Below are positions 54,480 to 63,623 of a stretch of 64,000 nucleotides of DNA, piece by piece. The position numbers and the translations under genes are program-made. Source of the stretch: Pectobacterium parmentieri (GTDB lineage Bacteria > Pseudomonadota > Gammaproteobacteria > Enterobacterales > Enterobacteriaceae); the NCBI RefSeq assembly GCF_001742145.1, contig NZ_CP015749.1, forward strand, positions 3,410,001 to 3,474,000. Direction: 5' to 3'. Within the stretch, counting starts at the first letter, position 1, and the number at the start of each line of letters is the position of its first letter. The notes under the pieces were generated by a model. It was not told where the DNA came from and did no database searches. It saw only the letters and a list, made by a program, of their open reading frames with translations.

Positions 54480-55733
54480 ATGTCATCATTTGATTACCTG
54501 AAATCCGCTATCCGCCAGAAGGGTTGCACCCTACAGCAGGTTGCCGACGCAACCGATATGACTAAAGGCTATCTCAGTCAATTACTTAATGCCAAAATCA
54601 AAAGCCCTAGCGCACAAAAACTGGAAGCACTGCATCGTTTTCTCGAGCTGGAATTCCCCCGCTATGAAAAGAATATTGGTATTGTCTTCGGCAAGTTCTA
54701 TCCACTACACACCGGCCATATTTATCTGATTCAGCGCGCCTGTAGTCAGGTCGATGAACTGCATGTGATTTTAGGCTACGACGAACCGCGCGACCGGCTG
54801 ATGTTTGAGAACAGTTCGATGTCACAGCAGCCCACCGTCAGCGACCGCCTGCGCTGGCTGCTGCAAACCTTTAAATATCAGAAAAATATTCATATTCACG
54901 CCTTTAATGAGCAAGGAATGGAACCCTACCCACACGGCTGGGATGTGTGGAGTAAGGGTATTCAAGCGTTCATGCAGGAAAAAAGCATCACGCCCAATTT
55001 CGTCTACACCAGCGAAGAACAGGATGCCGCGCAATATCGCGAGCACCTGGGGATTGAAGCCGTCTTGATCGACCCGCAGCGATCCTTCATGAACATCAGC
55101 GGTTCGCAGATCCGTCACGATCCTTTCCGTTACTGGGACTATATCCCGACAGAAGTGAAGCCGTTCTTTGTGCGTACCGTTGCCATTCTTGGCGGAGAAT
55201 CCAGCGGTAAATCCACGCTGGTGAACAAGCTGGCTAATATCTTCAACACCACCAGCGCCTGGGAATATGGCCGCGATTACGTGTTCTCCCATCTGGGTGG
55301 CGACGAGATGGCATTGCAATATTCCGACTATGACAAGATCGCGCTGGGTCAGGCACAGTACATTGATTTTGCGGTCAAATATGCCAATAAAGTGGCCTTT
55401 ATCGACACCGACTTTGTCACCACGCAGGCATTCTGCAAGAAATATGAGGGCCGTGAGCATCCATTCGTTCAGGCGCTGGTCGACGAATACCGCTTCGATC
55501 TGGTGATTCTGCTGGAAAACAATACGCCTTGGGTAGCCGACGGGCTGCGCAGCTTAGGCAGTACCACCGCCCGTTCGGAATTCCAGAACCTGCTGAAAAC
55601 GATGTTGGCTAAAAATAATATCCCGTACGTTTACATCAAAGAGTCGGACTACGATTCACGCTTCCTGCACTGTGTGGAATTGGTACAGCAAATGTTGGGG
55701 CACGATCGGTCGCCTGAACAAATAAAAAGCTAG
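54480..55733 (+). CDS. nadR: Trifunctional NAD regulator NadR
   Basis: A 417-residue protein with three parts. The N-terminal HTH (CTLQQVADATDMTKGYLSQL) represses NAD genes. An NMN adenylyltransferase domain follows (GIVFGKFYPLHTGHIYLIQR). The C-terminal ribosylnicotinamide kinase has a P-loop (GGESSGKSTLVNKL). It has its own short upstream region after radA. Its stop overlaps the stop of convergent ygfA within CTAG (55730-55733). In E. coli these genes are far apart, so this marks a synteny break. Confidence 0.96.
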   Translation: MSSFDYLKSAIRQKGCTLQQVADATDMTKGYLSQLLNAKIKSPSAQKLEALHRFLELEFPRYEKNIGIVFGKFYPLHTGHIYLIQRACSQVDELHVILGYDEPRDRLMFENSSMSQQPTVSDRLRWLLQTFKYQKNIHIHAFNEQGMEPYPHGWDVWSKGIQAFMQEKSITPNFVYTSEEQDAAQYREHLGIEAVLIDPQRSFMNISGSQIRHDPFRYWDYIPTEVKPFFVRTVAILGGESSGKSTLVNKLANIFNTTSAWEYGRDYVFSHLGGDEMALQYSDYDKIALGQAQYIDFAVKYANKVAFIDTDFVTTQAFCKKYEGREHPFVQALVDEYRFDLVILLENNTPWVADGLRSLGSTTARSEFQNLLKTMLAKNNIPYVYIKESDYDSRFLHCVELVQQMLGHDRSPEQIKS

Positions 55734-56380
55734 TGCGTGTTCCACTGCCAATGGTGGGAAGGGGTGATAATTTCCGGTAGCGGGATGTCCCAGCTTTCCA
55801 CTGGCAGTGCGTCAACCATCTGACAATCGTGGGCCAGCCCCATCGGGTAAGGCCCGATGTCCGTATGGCTACGATACTGCAACGTGCGGTCGTAAAAACC
55901 ACCGCCCATGCCCAACCGCTGCCCCCGATCGTCAAACGCCACCAGCGGTGTCAGCAGAATATCCAACTGCGGTAATGGCAATACCTGCCGCACGTCCAGA
56001 CGCGGTTCCATAATCTTCAGCCGATTGCGCACCAGCTCAGTGTCCGGCGCATAGCGCAGGAACAGCAGATGCCCGGCACGAAACGGATGCAGAACCGGCA
56101 AGTAAACGTGCTTCCCCTGCTGCCATAGCTGGTGAATCAGCGGTGAAGTATCCAGCTCGCCGTCAAACGACAGAAAGACCGCCACGCTATCTGCTTGTAG
56201 GACTTTCGGGTGCGCCACGACGCATTCACACACCTGTTGCGCAAAGTGCGCCTGCTGTTCCGGCGTCAATAAGCGTCGCCGCTGGCGTACAGCCTGACGG
56301 ATCTGCTGGCGTAATGCTGCTGTAGAAGAGAATGAGGTATCGGGAAGGATTGTCGGTTCAGAAGATGACATGGGCTGCAT
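55730..56380 (-). CDS. ygfA: 5-formyltetrahydrofolate cyclo-ligase
   Basis: This enzyme converts 5-formyl-THF to 5,10-methenyl-THF with ATP. ATG at 56380 (MQPMSSSEPTILPDT) or 56371 is preferred; the longer frame to 56470 lies within 6S RNA. Family motifs are AVFLSFDGELDTSPLI, GKHVYLPVLHPF and GQRLGMGGGFYDRTL (ATP site). The E. coli protein starts close to the RQRRRLLTPEQQ segment. It is directly downstream of ssrS on the same strand, the conserved ssrS-ygfA dicistron. Confidence 0.93.
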   Translation of the reverse strand: MQPMSSSEPTILPDTSFSSTAALRQQIRQAVRQRRRLLTPEQQAHFAQQVCECVVAHPKVLQADSVAVFLSFDGELDTSPLIHQLWQQGKHVYLPVLHPFRAGHLLFLRYAPDTELVRNRLKIMEPRLDVRQVLPLPQLDILLTPLVAFDDRGQRLGMGGGFYDRTLQYRSHTDIGPYPMGLAHDCQMVDALPVESWDIPLPEIITPSHHWQWNTH

Positions 56381-56410
56381 ACGCCACGGGTCAAGAATAA
56401 TAAAAGAAAG

Positions 56411-56595
56411 GGAATCTCCGAGATGCCGCCGCAGGCTGTAACCCTTGAACCCTTGGTTCAAGGTGAACATAACGTCGCAGTCTTAAGGCTTCTCGGACGA
56501 ACCGAGCGTGCTCACCAACCGCAGAGCATTACATTCTGTTTGGTATGAAATATCGGCTCAGGGGACTGGCCCGCTGACGAACATCTCAGAGAAAT
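56411..56595 (-). ncRNA. ssrS: 6S RNA
   Basis: The minus strand from 56595 to 56411 (185 nt) matches E. coli 6S RNA closely. It opens ATTTCTCTGAGATGTTCG, continues with GGGCCAGTCCCCTGAGCC and GGTTGGTGAGCA, then CTTGAACCAAGGGTTCAAGG, and closes with GGCATCTCGGAGATTCC. The ends pair to form the closing stem. 6S RNA mimics an open promoter and sequesters sigma-70 RNA polymerase in stationary phase. It lies between zapA and ygfA as in other gammaproteobacteria. Confidence 0.97.
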
Positions 56596-56669
56596 TTTAT
56601 TCGTTACTCGCGATAAACCTTAGCACGTCTTATCGCGTAAAAACACCGTACTTTTGTCAAAATACGACG

Positions 56670-56999
56670 TTATTCAAATTGCGTACCCTGACGCTCCGTG
56701 ATCTTACCCTGTTCCAGCAACGCCTGCTCAATAGTCTGCTGCAACATACGAATACGCTGTTCCATATTCGACGCATAATCACGCGTTTTGCCCCGTTCCT
56801 GCGCCAATTCATGGCACACATTCAGCGCGGCAATGAACACCAGTTGCTCGGTGTTGGTGACTCTAGTGCGAACTTTCAGATCTTGCAACCGCTGGTTAAG
56901 ATCTTCCGCAGCCTGATTCAACGCTTCCTGTTGTTCTGGCGGACAATTCACTCTTAACGAACGGCCAAAAATTTGAATATCTACTGGTTGTGCAGACAT
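56670..56999 (-). CDS. zapA: Cell division protein ZapA
   Basis: A 109-residue FtsZ-ring stabiliser. It shows the N-terminal [20 protein letters not shown], the conserved [13 protein letters not shown] helix and a C-terminal coiled coil ([20 protein letters not shown]) that forms the tetramer. It is divergent from ygfB and upstream of ssrS, the standard enterobacterial order. Confidence 0.96.
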   Translation of the reverse strand: MSAQPVDIQIFGRSLRVNCPPEQQEALNQAAEDLNQRLQDLKVRTRVTNTEQLVFIAALNVCHELAQERGKTRDYASNMEQRIRMLQQTIEQALLEQGKITERQGTQFE

Positions 57000-57191
57000 A
57001 CCACCTTCCTGCCTTTTTTCGTTCTTGCGCCAGCGTGTCGCATAGCATGAGCATTACCCGTTACATCGGGTTCGTTAAAGCGGGCGCAACTATATATAGC
57101 CGGGATCTAAGATACAAGCCCTTTCTGGAATCCAAAGGGAGCTTGGTGGTAGCATAGCACGAACCAATCCAGCCAACGATGACGAATCCGC

Positions 57192-57779
57192 ATGTCTATA
57201 GAGAATACGTTTCCCGCCTATGAGGGCCTTAACCAACTGCTTCACCAACAGCAAGTCGCGCTGACTGCAGCAGAAATGCACGGCTTGATCAGCGGAATGC
57301 TGTGTGGTGGAAACCATGACGACAGTTGGAGAACGCTGGTTTTTGAACTGACTAATGAAGGTATGGCGTTTACTCAAACGCTGTCGCAACCGCTTCAGGA
57401 TCTGTATCAGGCCACGCGTGAAGCGCTGGAAGATGATGGTTTCCTGTTTCAGCTTTTCCTGCCAGATGACTCGCAGGACGAGGTGAGCGTCTTCGATCGC
57501 GCCGATGCGCTGGCAGGTTGGGTCAACCACTTCCTGCTTGGCCTGGGCGTCATTCAGCCAAAGTTGAACAAGGTTAAGGGCGAGTTGAAAGAAGCCATCG
57601 ACGATTTGCGCAACATCGCACAGCTTGGCTACGACGAAGATGAAGATCAGGAAGAATTGGAACAATCACTGGAAGAAGTGATTGAGTATGTTCGCGTTTC
57701 TGCCATTTTGTGCCATACCGAATTTACCAGCCAGCACGTTGTGGCTGCGCCCGAGCAGCAAAAACCAACGTTGCACTAA
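57192..57779 (+). CDS. ygfB: UPF0149 family protein YgfB
   Basis: A 195-residue acidic protein ([20 protein letters not shown]) with the UPF0149 pattern [13 protein letters not shown] and [13 protein letters not shown]. The C-terminal stretch is highly acidic ([20 protein letters not shown]). Function in enterobacteria is not defined; a homologue in Pseudomonas affects beta-lactam resistance through regulator binding. It is the first gene of the ygfB-pepP-ubiH-ubiI unit. Confidence 0.94.
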   Translation: MSIENTFPAYEGLNQLLHQQQVALTAAEMHGLISGMLCGGNHDDSWRTLVFELTNEGMAFTQTLSQPLQDLYQATREALEDDGFLFQLFLPDDSQDEVSVFDRADALAGWVNHFLLGLGVIQPKLNKVKGELKEAIDDLRNIAQLGYDEDEDQEELEQSLEEVIEYVRVSAILCHTEFTSQHVVAAPEQQKPTLH

Positions 57780-57840
57780 TACCGAATTACGCAGGGCGGA
57801 AGGGAAAAACAACCGCACGGACTACTTTCAGGAGCAGGTG

Positions 57841-59166
57841 ATGAATCCACAAGAATTTCTTCGTCGTCGTCAGGGTCTGTTGGAAAAAATGGCACCGGGC
57901 AGCGCGGCGATTATTTTTGCTGCGCCGGAAGCACAGCGCAATGCCGACAGTGACTATCCTTATCGTCAAAATAGCGATTTCTGGTATTTCACAGGGTTCA
58001 ATGAACCAGAAGCCGTTCTACTGCTGGTAAAAAGCGATGCCAAGCATCATCACAGCGTCATCTTCAACCGTGTGCGCGATCTGACCGCTGAAATCTGGTT
58101 CGGTCGTCGCCTTGGTCAGGAAGCCGCCCCCGCCAAACTCGGCGTTGACCGCGCCCTGCCGTTTGGCGAAATCAGCGCACAACTGCATCTGTTATTGAAT
58201 GGACTGGACGTCGTGTACCACGCGCAGGGGCAGTACGATTACGCCGACAAACTGGTCTTCACCGCGCTGGATACCTTGCGCAACGGCACCCGTCAGGGGT
58301 TTGCCGCTCCCGCGACGCTGACCGACTGGCGCCCGTGGGTGCATGAAATGCGCCTGTTCAAATCGCCTGAAGAAATCAGCGTCATGCGTCGCGCCTGCGA
58401 AATTACCGCGCTGGCCCATACGCGCGCCATGCAGAAGTGTCGTCCCGGCATGTATGAATACCAGCTTGAAGGCGAAATTCACCACGAATTTACTCGTCAC
58501 GGCGCGCGCTACCCGTCTTACAACACCATTGTTGGCAGCGGTGACAACGCCTGTATCCTGCATTACACCGAAAACGAAACACAAATGCGCGACGGCGATC
58601 TGGTACTGATTGACGCAGGCTGTGAATACAAAAGCTATGCTGGTGATATTACCCGCACCTTCCCCGTCAACGGTAAGTTTACCGCGCCACAGCGGGCCAT
58701 TTATGACATCGTACTGCGCTCACAACTGAGGGCGCTGGAGCTGTTCGGGCCGGGTCGCAGCATCCGCGACGTCAACGAAGAGGTGGTGCGCATCATGGTT
58801 AACGGGCTCATCAAACTCGGCGTGATGAAGGGCGAAGTCGAAGAGCTGATTGCTGAACAGGCACATCGTCAGTTCTTTATGCACGGCCTCAGCCACTGGT
58901 TAGGTCTGGATGTGCACGATGTCGGCAACTACGGCACAACCGACCGAGGACGTCCGCTTGAGCCCGGAATGGTACTGACCATCGAGCCAGGTCTTTACAT
59001 CGCGCCCGATGCCAAAGTGCCACAACAGTACCGGGGAATTGGCGTGCGTATCGAAGACAATATCGTGATCACCGAAAACGGTAATGAAAATCTGACGGCT
59101 GGCGTGGTCAAAGACGCCGATGCCATCGAAGCGCTGATGGCACAGCAGCATGACAAACAAGCATAA
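57841..59166 (+). CDS. pepP: Xaa-Pro aminopeptidase P
   Basis: A 441-residue dimanganese peptidase that removes N-terminal residues preceding proline. ATG at 57841 (MNPQEFLRRRQGLLEKM) with AGGAGCAGG upstream gives exactly the E. coli length; the frame open to 57682 overlaps ygfB and is rejected. Metal ligands are visible in LIDAGCEYKSYAGDITR, HGLSHWLGLDVHDVG, TIEPGLYI and GVRIEDNI. It is part of the conserved operon with the ubiquinone hydroxylases. Confidence 0.96.
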   Translation: MNPQEFLRRRQGLLEKMAPGSAAIIFAAPEAQRNADSDYPYRQNSDFWYFTGFNEPEAVLLLVKSDAKHHHSVIFNRVRDLTAEIWFGRRLGQEAAPAKLGVDRALPFGEISAQLHLLLNGLDVVYHAQGQYDYADKLVFTALDTLRNGTRQGFAAPATLTDWRPWVHEMRLFKSPEEISVMRRACEITALAHTRAMQKCRPGMYEYQLEGEIHHEFTRHGARYPSYNTIVGSGDNACILHYTENETQMRDGDLVLIDAGCEYKSYAGDITRTFPVNGKFTAPQRAIYDIVLRSQLRALELFGPGRSIRDVNEEVVRIMVNGLIKLGVMKGEVEELIAEQAHRQFFMHGLSHWLGLDVHDVGNYGTTDRGRPLEPGMVLTIEPGLYIAPDAKVPQQYRGIGVRIEDNIVITENGNENLTAGVVKDADAIEALMAQQHDKQA

Positions 59167-59191
59167 ATCGCTTTTTCAACAGGACTAAAAC

Positions 59192-60370
59192 ATGGCGGTC
59201 ATGATTGTCGGTGGCGGAATGGCAGGCGCGACGCTAGCGCTGGCAATATCGCGGCTCTCGCAAGGTACGATCCCGGTCGAGCTGGTTGAAGCCTATTCTC
59301 CGCTCGATAGGGAACATCCTGGCTTTGACGCACGCGCGATTGCGCTGTCCGATGGCACACGCCAGCAGTTGGCGGCGCTGGGTATCTGGCAAGCGCTGTC
59401 GGGTCATGCGACCGCGATTACCGACATTCATGTCAGCGAACGCGGACATGCTAGCGCGGTGGATTTGCACGCGTCGGACTATCATGTTCAGGCATTGGGC
59501 CATGTGGTTGAACTGCACGACGTCGGGCAACGCCTGTTTTCTCTGCTGCAACAAGCCCCCGGCGTGCGCCTGCACTGTCCTGCCAAAGTGGTTGCCGTCA
59601 AACGGACGCAAGAAAACGCGACGCTAACGCTGGACAACGGTACGGAGCTAACGGGTCAACTACTGGTTGCCGCGGATGGGTCACATTCTATGCTGTCGCA
59701 ATCCTGCGGAATTCACTGGCAACAGCATGCGTATGATCAGATCGCGGTTATTGCCAACGTGACCACTACCAAACCCCATTGCGGGCGGGCATTTGAGCGA
59801 TTTACCCCACACGGCCCGCTGGCACTATTGCCTATGAATAACGGTCGCTGTTCGCTCGTCTGGTGTCATGATCAACATCGTCAAGCTGAGGTCGATGGGT
59901 GGAGCGAAACCGAATTTCGCCAGCAGTTACAGCAGGCTTTTGGCTGGCGTCTGGGGCAACTCACCCACATCGGCGAACGCCACAGTTACCCGCTGCGCTT
60001 GCTAACGGCGAACCAGCACATCAGTCATCGGCTGGCGCTGGTCGGCAACGCGGCACAAACGCTGCACCCCATTGCAGGACAAGGCTTTAATCTGGGGATT
60101 CGCGATGTGATGTCGCTGGCGGAAACGATAGTCGATGCCGCGCAGAACCTGCAAGATATCGGCCAGTACAGCGTACTCAGCCGTTATCAGCAACGCCGCG
60201 AACCAGACCAACACACTACTGTAGCGATTACCGATGGTCTGGTCAGACTGTTTGCTAACCGCTATACCGCGCTGGCCGTCGGCCGCAATCTGGGCCTGAT
60301 CGCTATGAATAACCTGCCGCTGATGCGCGATGCTTTTGCCCGTCGCACGCTGGGTTGGGTAAAACGTTAA
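59192..60370 (+). CDS. ubiH: 2-octaprenyl-6-methoxyphenol hydroxylase UbiH
   Basis: A 392-residue FAD monooxygenase of ubiquinone biosynthesis. FAD motifs are MIVGGGMAGATLALA at the N-terminus, the DG motif (LLVAADGSHSMLSQ) and the GD-like motif in ALVGNAAQTLHPIAGQGFNL (Asn replaces the usual Asp, as is common in UbiH). It lies 25 bp after pepP and 29 bp before the ubiI start. Confidence 0.94.
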   Translation: MAVMIVGGGMAGATLALAISRLSQGTIPVELVEAYSPLDREHPGFDARAIALSDGTRQQLAALGIWQALSGHATAITDIHVSERGHASAVDLHASDYHVQALGHVVELHDVGQRLFSLLQQAPGVRLHCPAKVVAVKRTQENATLTLDNGTELTGQLLVAADGSHSMLSQSCGIHWQQHAYDQIAVIANVTTTKPHCGRAFERFTPHGPLALLPMNNGRCSLVWCHDQHRQAEVDGWSETEFRQQLQQAFGWRLGQLTHIGERHSYPLRLLTANQHISHRLALVGNAAQTLHPIAGQGFNLGIRDVMSLAETIVDAAQNLQDIGQYSVLSRYQQRREPDQHTTVAITDGLVRLFANRYTALAVGRNLGLIAMNNLPLMRDAFARRTLGWVKR

Positions 60371-60399
60371 TTAAAGCTCGCCAACAGGAAAATACGGAA

Positions 60400-61611
60400 A
60401 TGCAATCATTCGACGTGGTTATTGCCGGTGGCGGTATGGTCGGTTTGGCGCTGGCCTGCGGCCTACAGGGTAGTGGCCTGCGCATCGCCGTGCTGGAAAA
60501 GCAGACGGCAGTATCCCAGCCGCTCGGGAAAAACCATGCCCTGCGCGTCTCCGCCATTAATGCCGCCAGCGAGTGCCTCCTGCGCCATATCGGCGTTTGG
60601 GAAAACCTCGTGGCACAGCGCGTCAGCCCTTACAACGACATGCAGGTCTGGGACAAAGACAGCTTCGGCAAAATCAGCTTTAGCGGTGAAGAGTTCGGTT
60701 TTTCTCATCTTGGGCATATCATTGAAAACCCCGTGATTCAGCAGGTGTTGTGGCAACGGGCTTCCCAGTTAAGCGACATCACCCTGCTCTCCCCCGCATC
60801 ATTAAAACAGGTCGCCTGGGGGGAGAACGAAGCCTTTATTACGTTGCAGGATGACAGCATGCTGACCGCCCGGCTAGTAGTTGGCGCGGACGGTGCCCAC
60901 TCGTGGCTACGCCAGCATGCCGATATTCCGCTGACCTTTTGGGACTACGGACACCACGCGCTGGTCGCCAATATTCGTACTGAACATCCGCATCAATCCG
61001 TCGCGCGTCAGGCGTTCCACGGCGATGGCATTCTGGCATTCCTGCCGCTGGACGATCCGCGCCTTTGCTCGATTGTCTGGTCGCTTTCACCAGAGCAGGC
61101 ACAGGCGATGCAAGGCTTGCCAGTAGAGGAATTCAACCGTCAGGTGGCGATGGCATTTGATATGCGATTAGGGCTATGTGAACTGGAAAGCGAGCGCCAG
61201 ACGTTCCCGCTAATGGGGCGCTACGCTCGCAGCTTCGCAGCACACCGACTAGTGCTGGTCGGCGACGCGGCGCACACTATCCACCCGCTGGCAGGGCAAG
61301 GCGTCAATCTGGGCTTCATGGATGTCGCCGAACTGATTGCAGAGCTGAAACGCTTACAGGCTCAGGGCAAAGATATCGGCCAGCATCTTTATCTGCGGCG
61401 CTATGAACGTCGCCGTAAACACAGCGCCGCCGTGATGCTCGCGAGCATGCAAGGGTTCCGCGAATTGTTTAACGGTGACAATCCGGCGAAAAAGCTGCTG
61501 CGTGACGTCGGACTGGTACTCGCGGACAAACTGCCCGGCATTAAACCGACGCTGGTCCGTCAGGCAATGGGATTACACGATCTGCCAGACTGGCTCAGTG
61601 CCGGAAAATAA
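60400..61611 (+). CDS. ubiI: 2-octaprenylphenol hydroxylase UbiI (VisC)
   Basis: A 403-residue FAD monooxygenase paralogous to UbiH that performs C5 hydroxylation in ubiquinone synthesis. ATG at 60400 (MQSFDVVIAGGGMVGLALA) is chosen because it begins the FAD-binding fold; an earlier in-frame ATG at 60355 lies within ubiH. The DG motif (LVVGADGAHSWLRQ) and VLVGDAAHTIHPLAGQGVNL are complete. In E. coli gcvTHP follows; here an AT-rich island of small genes comes next. Confidence 0.95.
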   Translation: MQSFDVVIAGGGMVGLALACGLQGSGLRIAVLEKQTAVSQPLGKNHALRVSAINAASECLLRHIGVWENLVAQRVSPYNDMQVWDKDSFGKISFSGEEFGFSHLGHIIENPVIQQVLWQRASQLSDITLLSPASLKQVAWGENEAFITLQDDSMLTARLVVGADGAHSWLRQHADIPLTFWDYGHHALVANIRTEHPHQSVARQAFHGDGILAFLPLDDPRLCSIVWSLSPEQAQAMQGLPVEEFNRQVAMAFDMRLGLCELESERQTFPLMGRYARSFAAHRLVLVGDAAHTIHPLAGQGVNLGFMDVAELIAELKRLQAQGKDIGQHLYLRRYERRRKHSAAVMLASMQGFRELFNGDNPAKKLLRDVGLVLADKLPGIKPTLVRQAMGLHDLPDWLSAGK

Positions 61612-61948
61612 TAAAATTGGAATGGATAATTAACCTTGCCGCTTAGGCGGCGGGTTATCAATAACGATTCATTTTTAATGAAATCAGTAATCTTAACTAC
61701 TTATCTTGATATTTAATCTACTGATACCATTTTACGTAAATAATGAAATTTATCGTTTAGAAATAATTATCGCGATACACCGCCATTCCGCTATAATTTT
61801 ATTATTTAAAATACATAATTAACTATTTTTAGAAACGATATCTTTCTGGCATAAATAATATTCTCATTAAACACTCAGTCTCTACTTCCTTTCAATAAAA
61901 ACTTACGTTATAACGTTCCTAGAGAAGACATCAATAGGCATTATCGCC
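61612..61948. other. AT-rich intergenic region after ubiI
   Basis: It holds an imperfect hairpin AACCTTGCCGC/GCGGCGGGTT (61632-61656), 20 bp after the ubiI stop, that may end the ygfB-ubiI transcript. The remaining 290 bp is strongly AT-rich, with no gene seen. Base composition changes sharply here relative to the operon to the left. Confidence 0.5.
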
Positions 61949-62203
61949 ATGCAAATTAGGGTGGTTGCCGAAATTTTTAAAAATAACCCCGTAGAATTAA
62001 GCGATACCGAGGCAATACATATCTCAATCTACTCAAATAAAGATAATTTAAACTTAACAATGGTCGCTCGTCATCTTTATGAATTAATAATTTATGATTA
62101 CCCTAGCACTGACACTTTTAACCTAACCGACGAACAGTTCATCCTTGCAGGTTCGCGCTACAATCGAAGTATTGAACGAAGCCAGAGCGATTTATATCAA
62201 TAA
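61949..62203 (+). CDS. Small hypothetical protein
   Basis: An 84-residue soluble protein (MQIRVVAEIFKNNPVELSDT) with no signal peptide, TM or family I recognise. It is mildly acidic and rich in Ile, Tyr and Asn, with low-GC codons. It is the first gene of the AT-rich island. Coding status is plausible but unproven. Confidence 0.5.
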   Translation: MQIRVVAEIFKNNPVELSDTEAIHISIYSNKDNLNLTMVARHLYELIIYDYPSTDTFNLTDEQFILAGSRYNRSIERSQSDLYQ

Positions 62204-62349
62204 ATGAAGAAAAAAGTTCGAAAGAAGAAAGGGATTGGACGTCATACGGCAGATCGATGCTAAATCATCGAGAAAGAATAACAAAACTTCTTTATGATGT
62301 TACTACCCAAAAAAATGGTGGCAGTAATTAAAACCACGAGAATACTTAC

Positions 62350-62649
62350 ATGCAAAGCTATAGCAAAATCACTTACAACATTACATTTTATCTTTACTCA
62401 TTTCTCTGCGCTATGATCATATTGATCACATCAATAAGAGATTACGAAGGGATGGTCGATGGGGTAGAAATAAAAAACCTCTGCGAGATACCAGAGGGAG
62501 ATTCTGATGGATTCTTTTCATTTATCATTATCCCATTATCTATCCCATTCTTCCTTGTAAAAAGGAGCATAGCCAGAACAACTACCTATATTATTATTCT
62601 ATTTTATTACTTATGGAGTTTTTATATTCGATTTAATTTTTGCCAATAA
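62350..62649 (+). CDS. Small YjeO-like membrane protein, paralogue 1
   Basis: A 99-residue protein with three hydrophobic segments (NITFYLYSFLCAMIILIT, FFSFIIIPLSIPFFLV, TYIIILFYYLWSFYI) and a periplasmic or cytosolic loop containing DGVEIKNLCEIPEGDSDG. It is clearly paralogous to the genes at 63299 and 63624: all share a GVEIKNLCE / DSIEDLCE / TSLETFCE motif followed by an acidic D-rich turn and IIxPLSIPFxLVKR. It resembles E. coli YjeO from memory. Function is unknown. Confidence 0.6.
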   Translation: MQSYSKITYNITFYLYSFLCAMIILITSIRDYEGMVDGVEIKNLCEIPEGDSDGFFSFIIIPLSIPFFLVKRSIARTTTYIIILFYYLWSFYIRFNFCQ

Positions 62650-62813
62650 TTAAAAAATCACTTAACCACTAGACTGGGCCCATTTAATCATAATGAGCCC
62701 GTTGAAAATGGTGACGTCAAAAAATATTTTTCTTCAGCGATGGGGAACGGAGATTTTATGTGTTAATATCAGTAAAATGAAAAACAATGATATGTATTTT
62801 TACATGGTGACTT

Positions 62814-63248
62814 GTGTTAAAATTCAAATACAGCGACTTCATCAAAGCAATATTCTTGCTATTTTTCTCAATTGGCGTATTTATTGTCTCCGCGATCTTG
62901 TTTTACGAAGAAAGCTACCACTACAAAAAAAATAATTATTTTACCTATTATATTCTCACCCTCGACGAGGTAAAAGACATACCTGTTATTTCTGACAATT
63001 ATGAATTTTACTATTACTCACAAGATGGCACCCAGCGATTAACCAATGGTGTAGTTTTTTATAATCCCATACCTGAGCGTAAAGCCGAATTGGTAGAATA
63101 CATAGAGATGCTTGGGTTTAAAAAAACCAAAAACATCCCATGGAGTTACAGAAATATAAGTGAAGCGTGGATAAAAGGACATGACGAGGTTAATCTAATA
63201 CAAGATGATAAAGAAAGAACGATTGACATCTCATTTATTAAAGGATGA
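62814..63248 (+). CDS. Hypothetical membrane-anchored protein
   Basis: A 144-residue protein starting with GTG at 62814 (MLKFKYSDFIKAIFLLFFSI). One N-terminal TM (FIKAIFLLFFSIGVFIVSAILF) is followed by a soluble domain rich in Tyr and charged residues (YEFYYYSQDGTQRLTNGV, WIKGHDEVNLIQDDKERT). No family recognised. It lies between paralogues 1 and 2 and overlaps the next frame by 4 bp, suggesting cotranscription. Confidence 0.55.
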   Translation: MLKFKYSDFIKAIFLLFFSIGVFIVSAILFYEESYHYKKNNYFTYYILTLDEVKDIPVISDNYEFYYYSQDGTQRLTNGVVFYNPIPERKAELVEYIEMLGFKKTKNIPWSYRNISEAWIKGHDEVNLIQDDKERTIDISFIKG

Positions 63249-63610
63249 TTTTCTTCACTAAAACCATTGCAATTCATAGATTGGATCAGGTGCTCGATAA
63301 AATGTTAAGAAAAAATAGTTGCATTTACAATATATATTTTTATATCTATTCTGCCTTATGCTTTTTTTTAATAAATGCTTTTTCTACCATCAAATATGAA
63401 TGGATGATAGATGGCGATTCAATTGAAGATCTCTGTGAAGTGCCAAAGGCTGATGCCGATGGTTTCTTAAGCATTATCATCGTTCCTTTATCTATTCCTT
63501 TTCTTTTGGTTAAACGAAGTCCGCCAAGAATCATTACTTATCTTGCTATCCTGATATATCATTCATACCGTTTTTATACACGAATTAGCCTCTGTCCAAT
63601 CGCTTATTAA
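63245..63610 (+). CDS. Small YjeO-like membrane protein, paralogue 2
   Basis: The frame is open from 63245 (121 residues), overlapping the previous gene by 4 bp. An internal ATG near 63302 (MLRKNSCIYNIYFYIYSALC) gives a 102-residue product that aligns end to end with paralogue 3, whose start is MLKKNYTYNVYFYAYSLLC. Shared features are the W-M-I-D-G-type segment, DLCEVPKADADGF, VPLSIPFLLVKRSPPRIIT and the ending FYTRISLCP. It has three TM segments. Function is unknown. Confidence 0.6.
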   Translation: MIFFTKTIAIHRLDQVLDKMLRKNSCIYNIYFYIYSALCFFLINAFSTIKYEWMIDGDSIEDLCEVPKADADGFLSIIIVPLSIPFLLVKRSPPRIITYLAILIYHSYRFYTRISLCPIAY

Positions 63611-63623
63611 AAGGGGTCATAAC

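Noticed and set aside
62693..62935. An 80-codon frame overlapping the 144-residue gene
   Set aside because: It overlaps the better frame at 62814, lacks a ribosome site and has no coherent domain.
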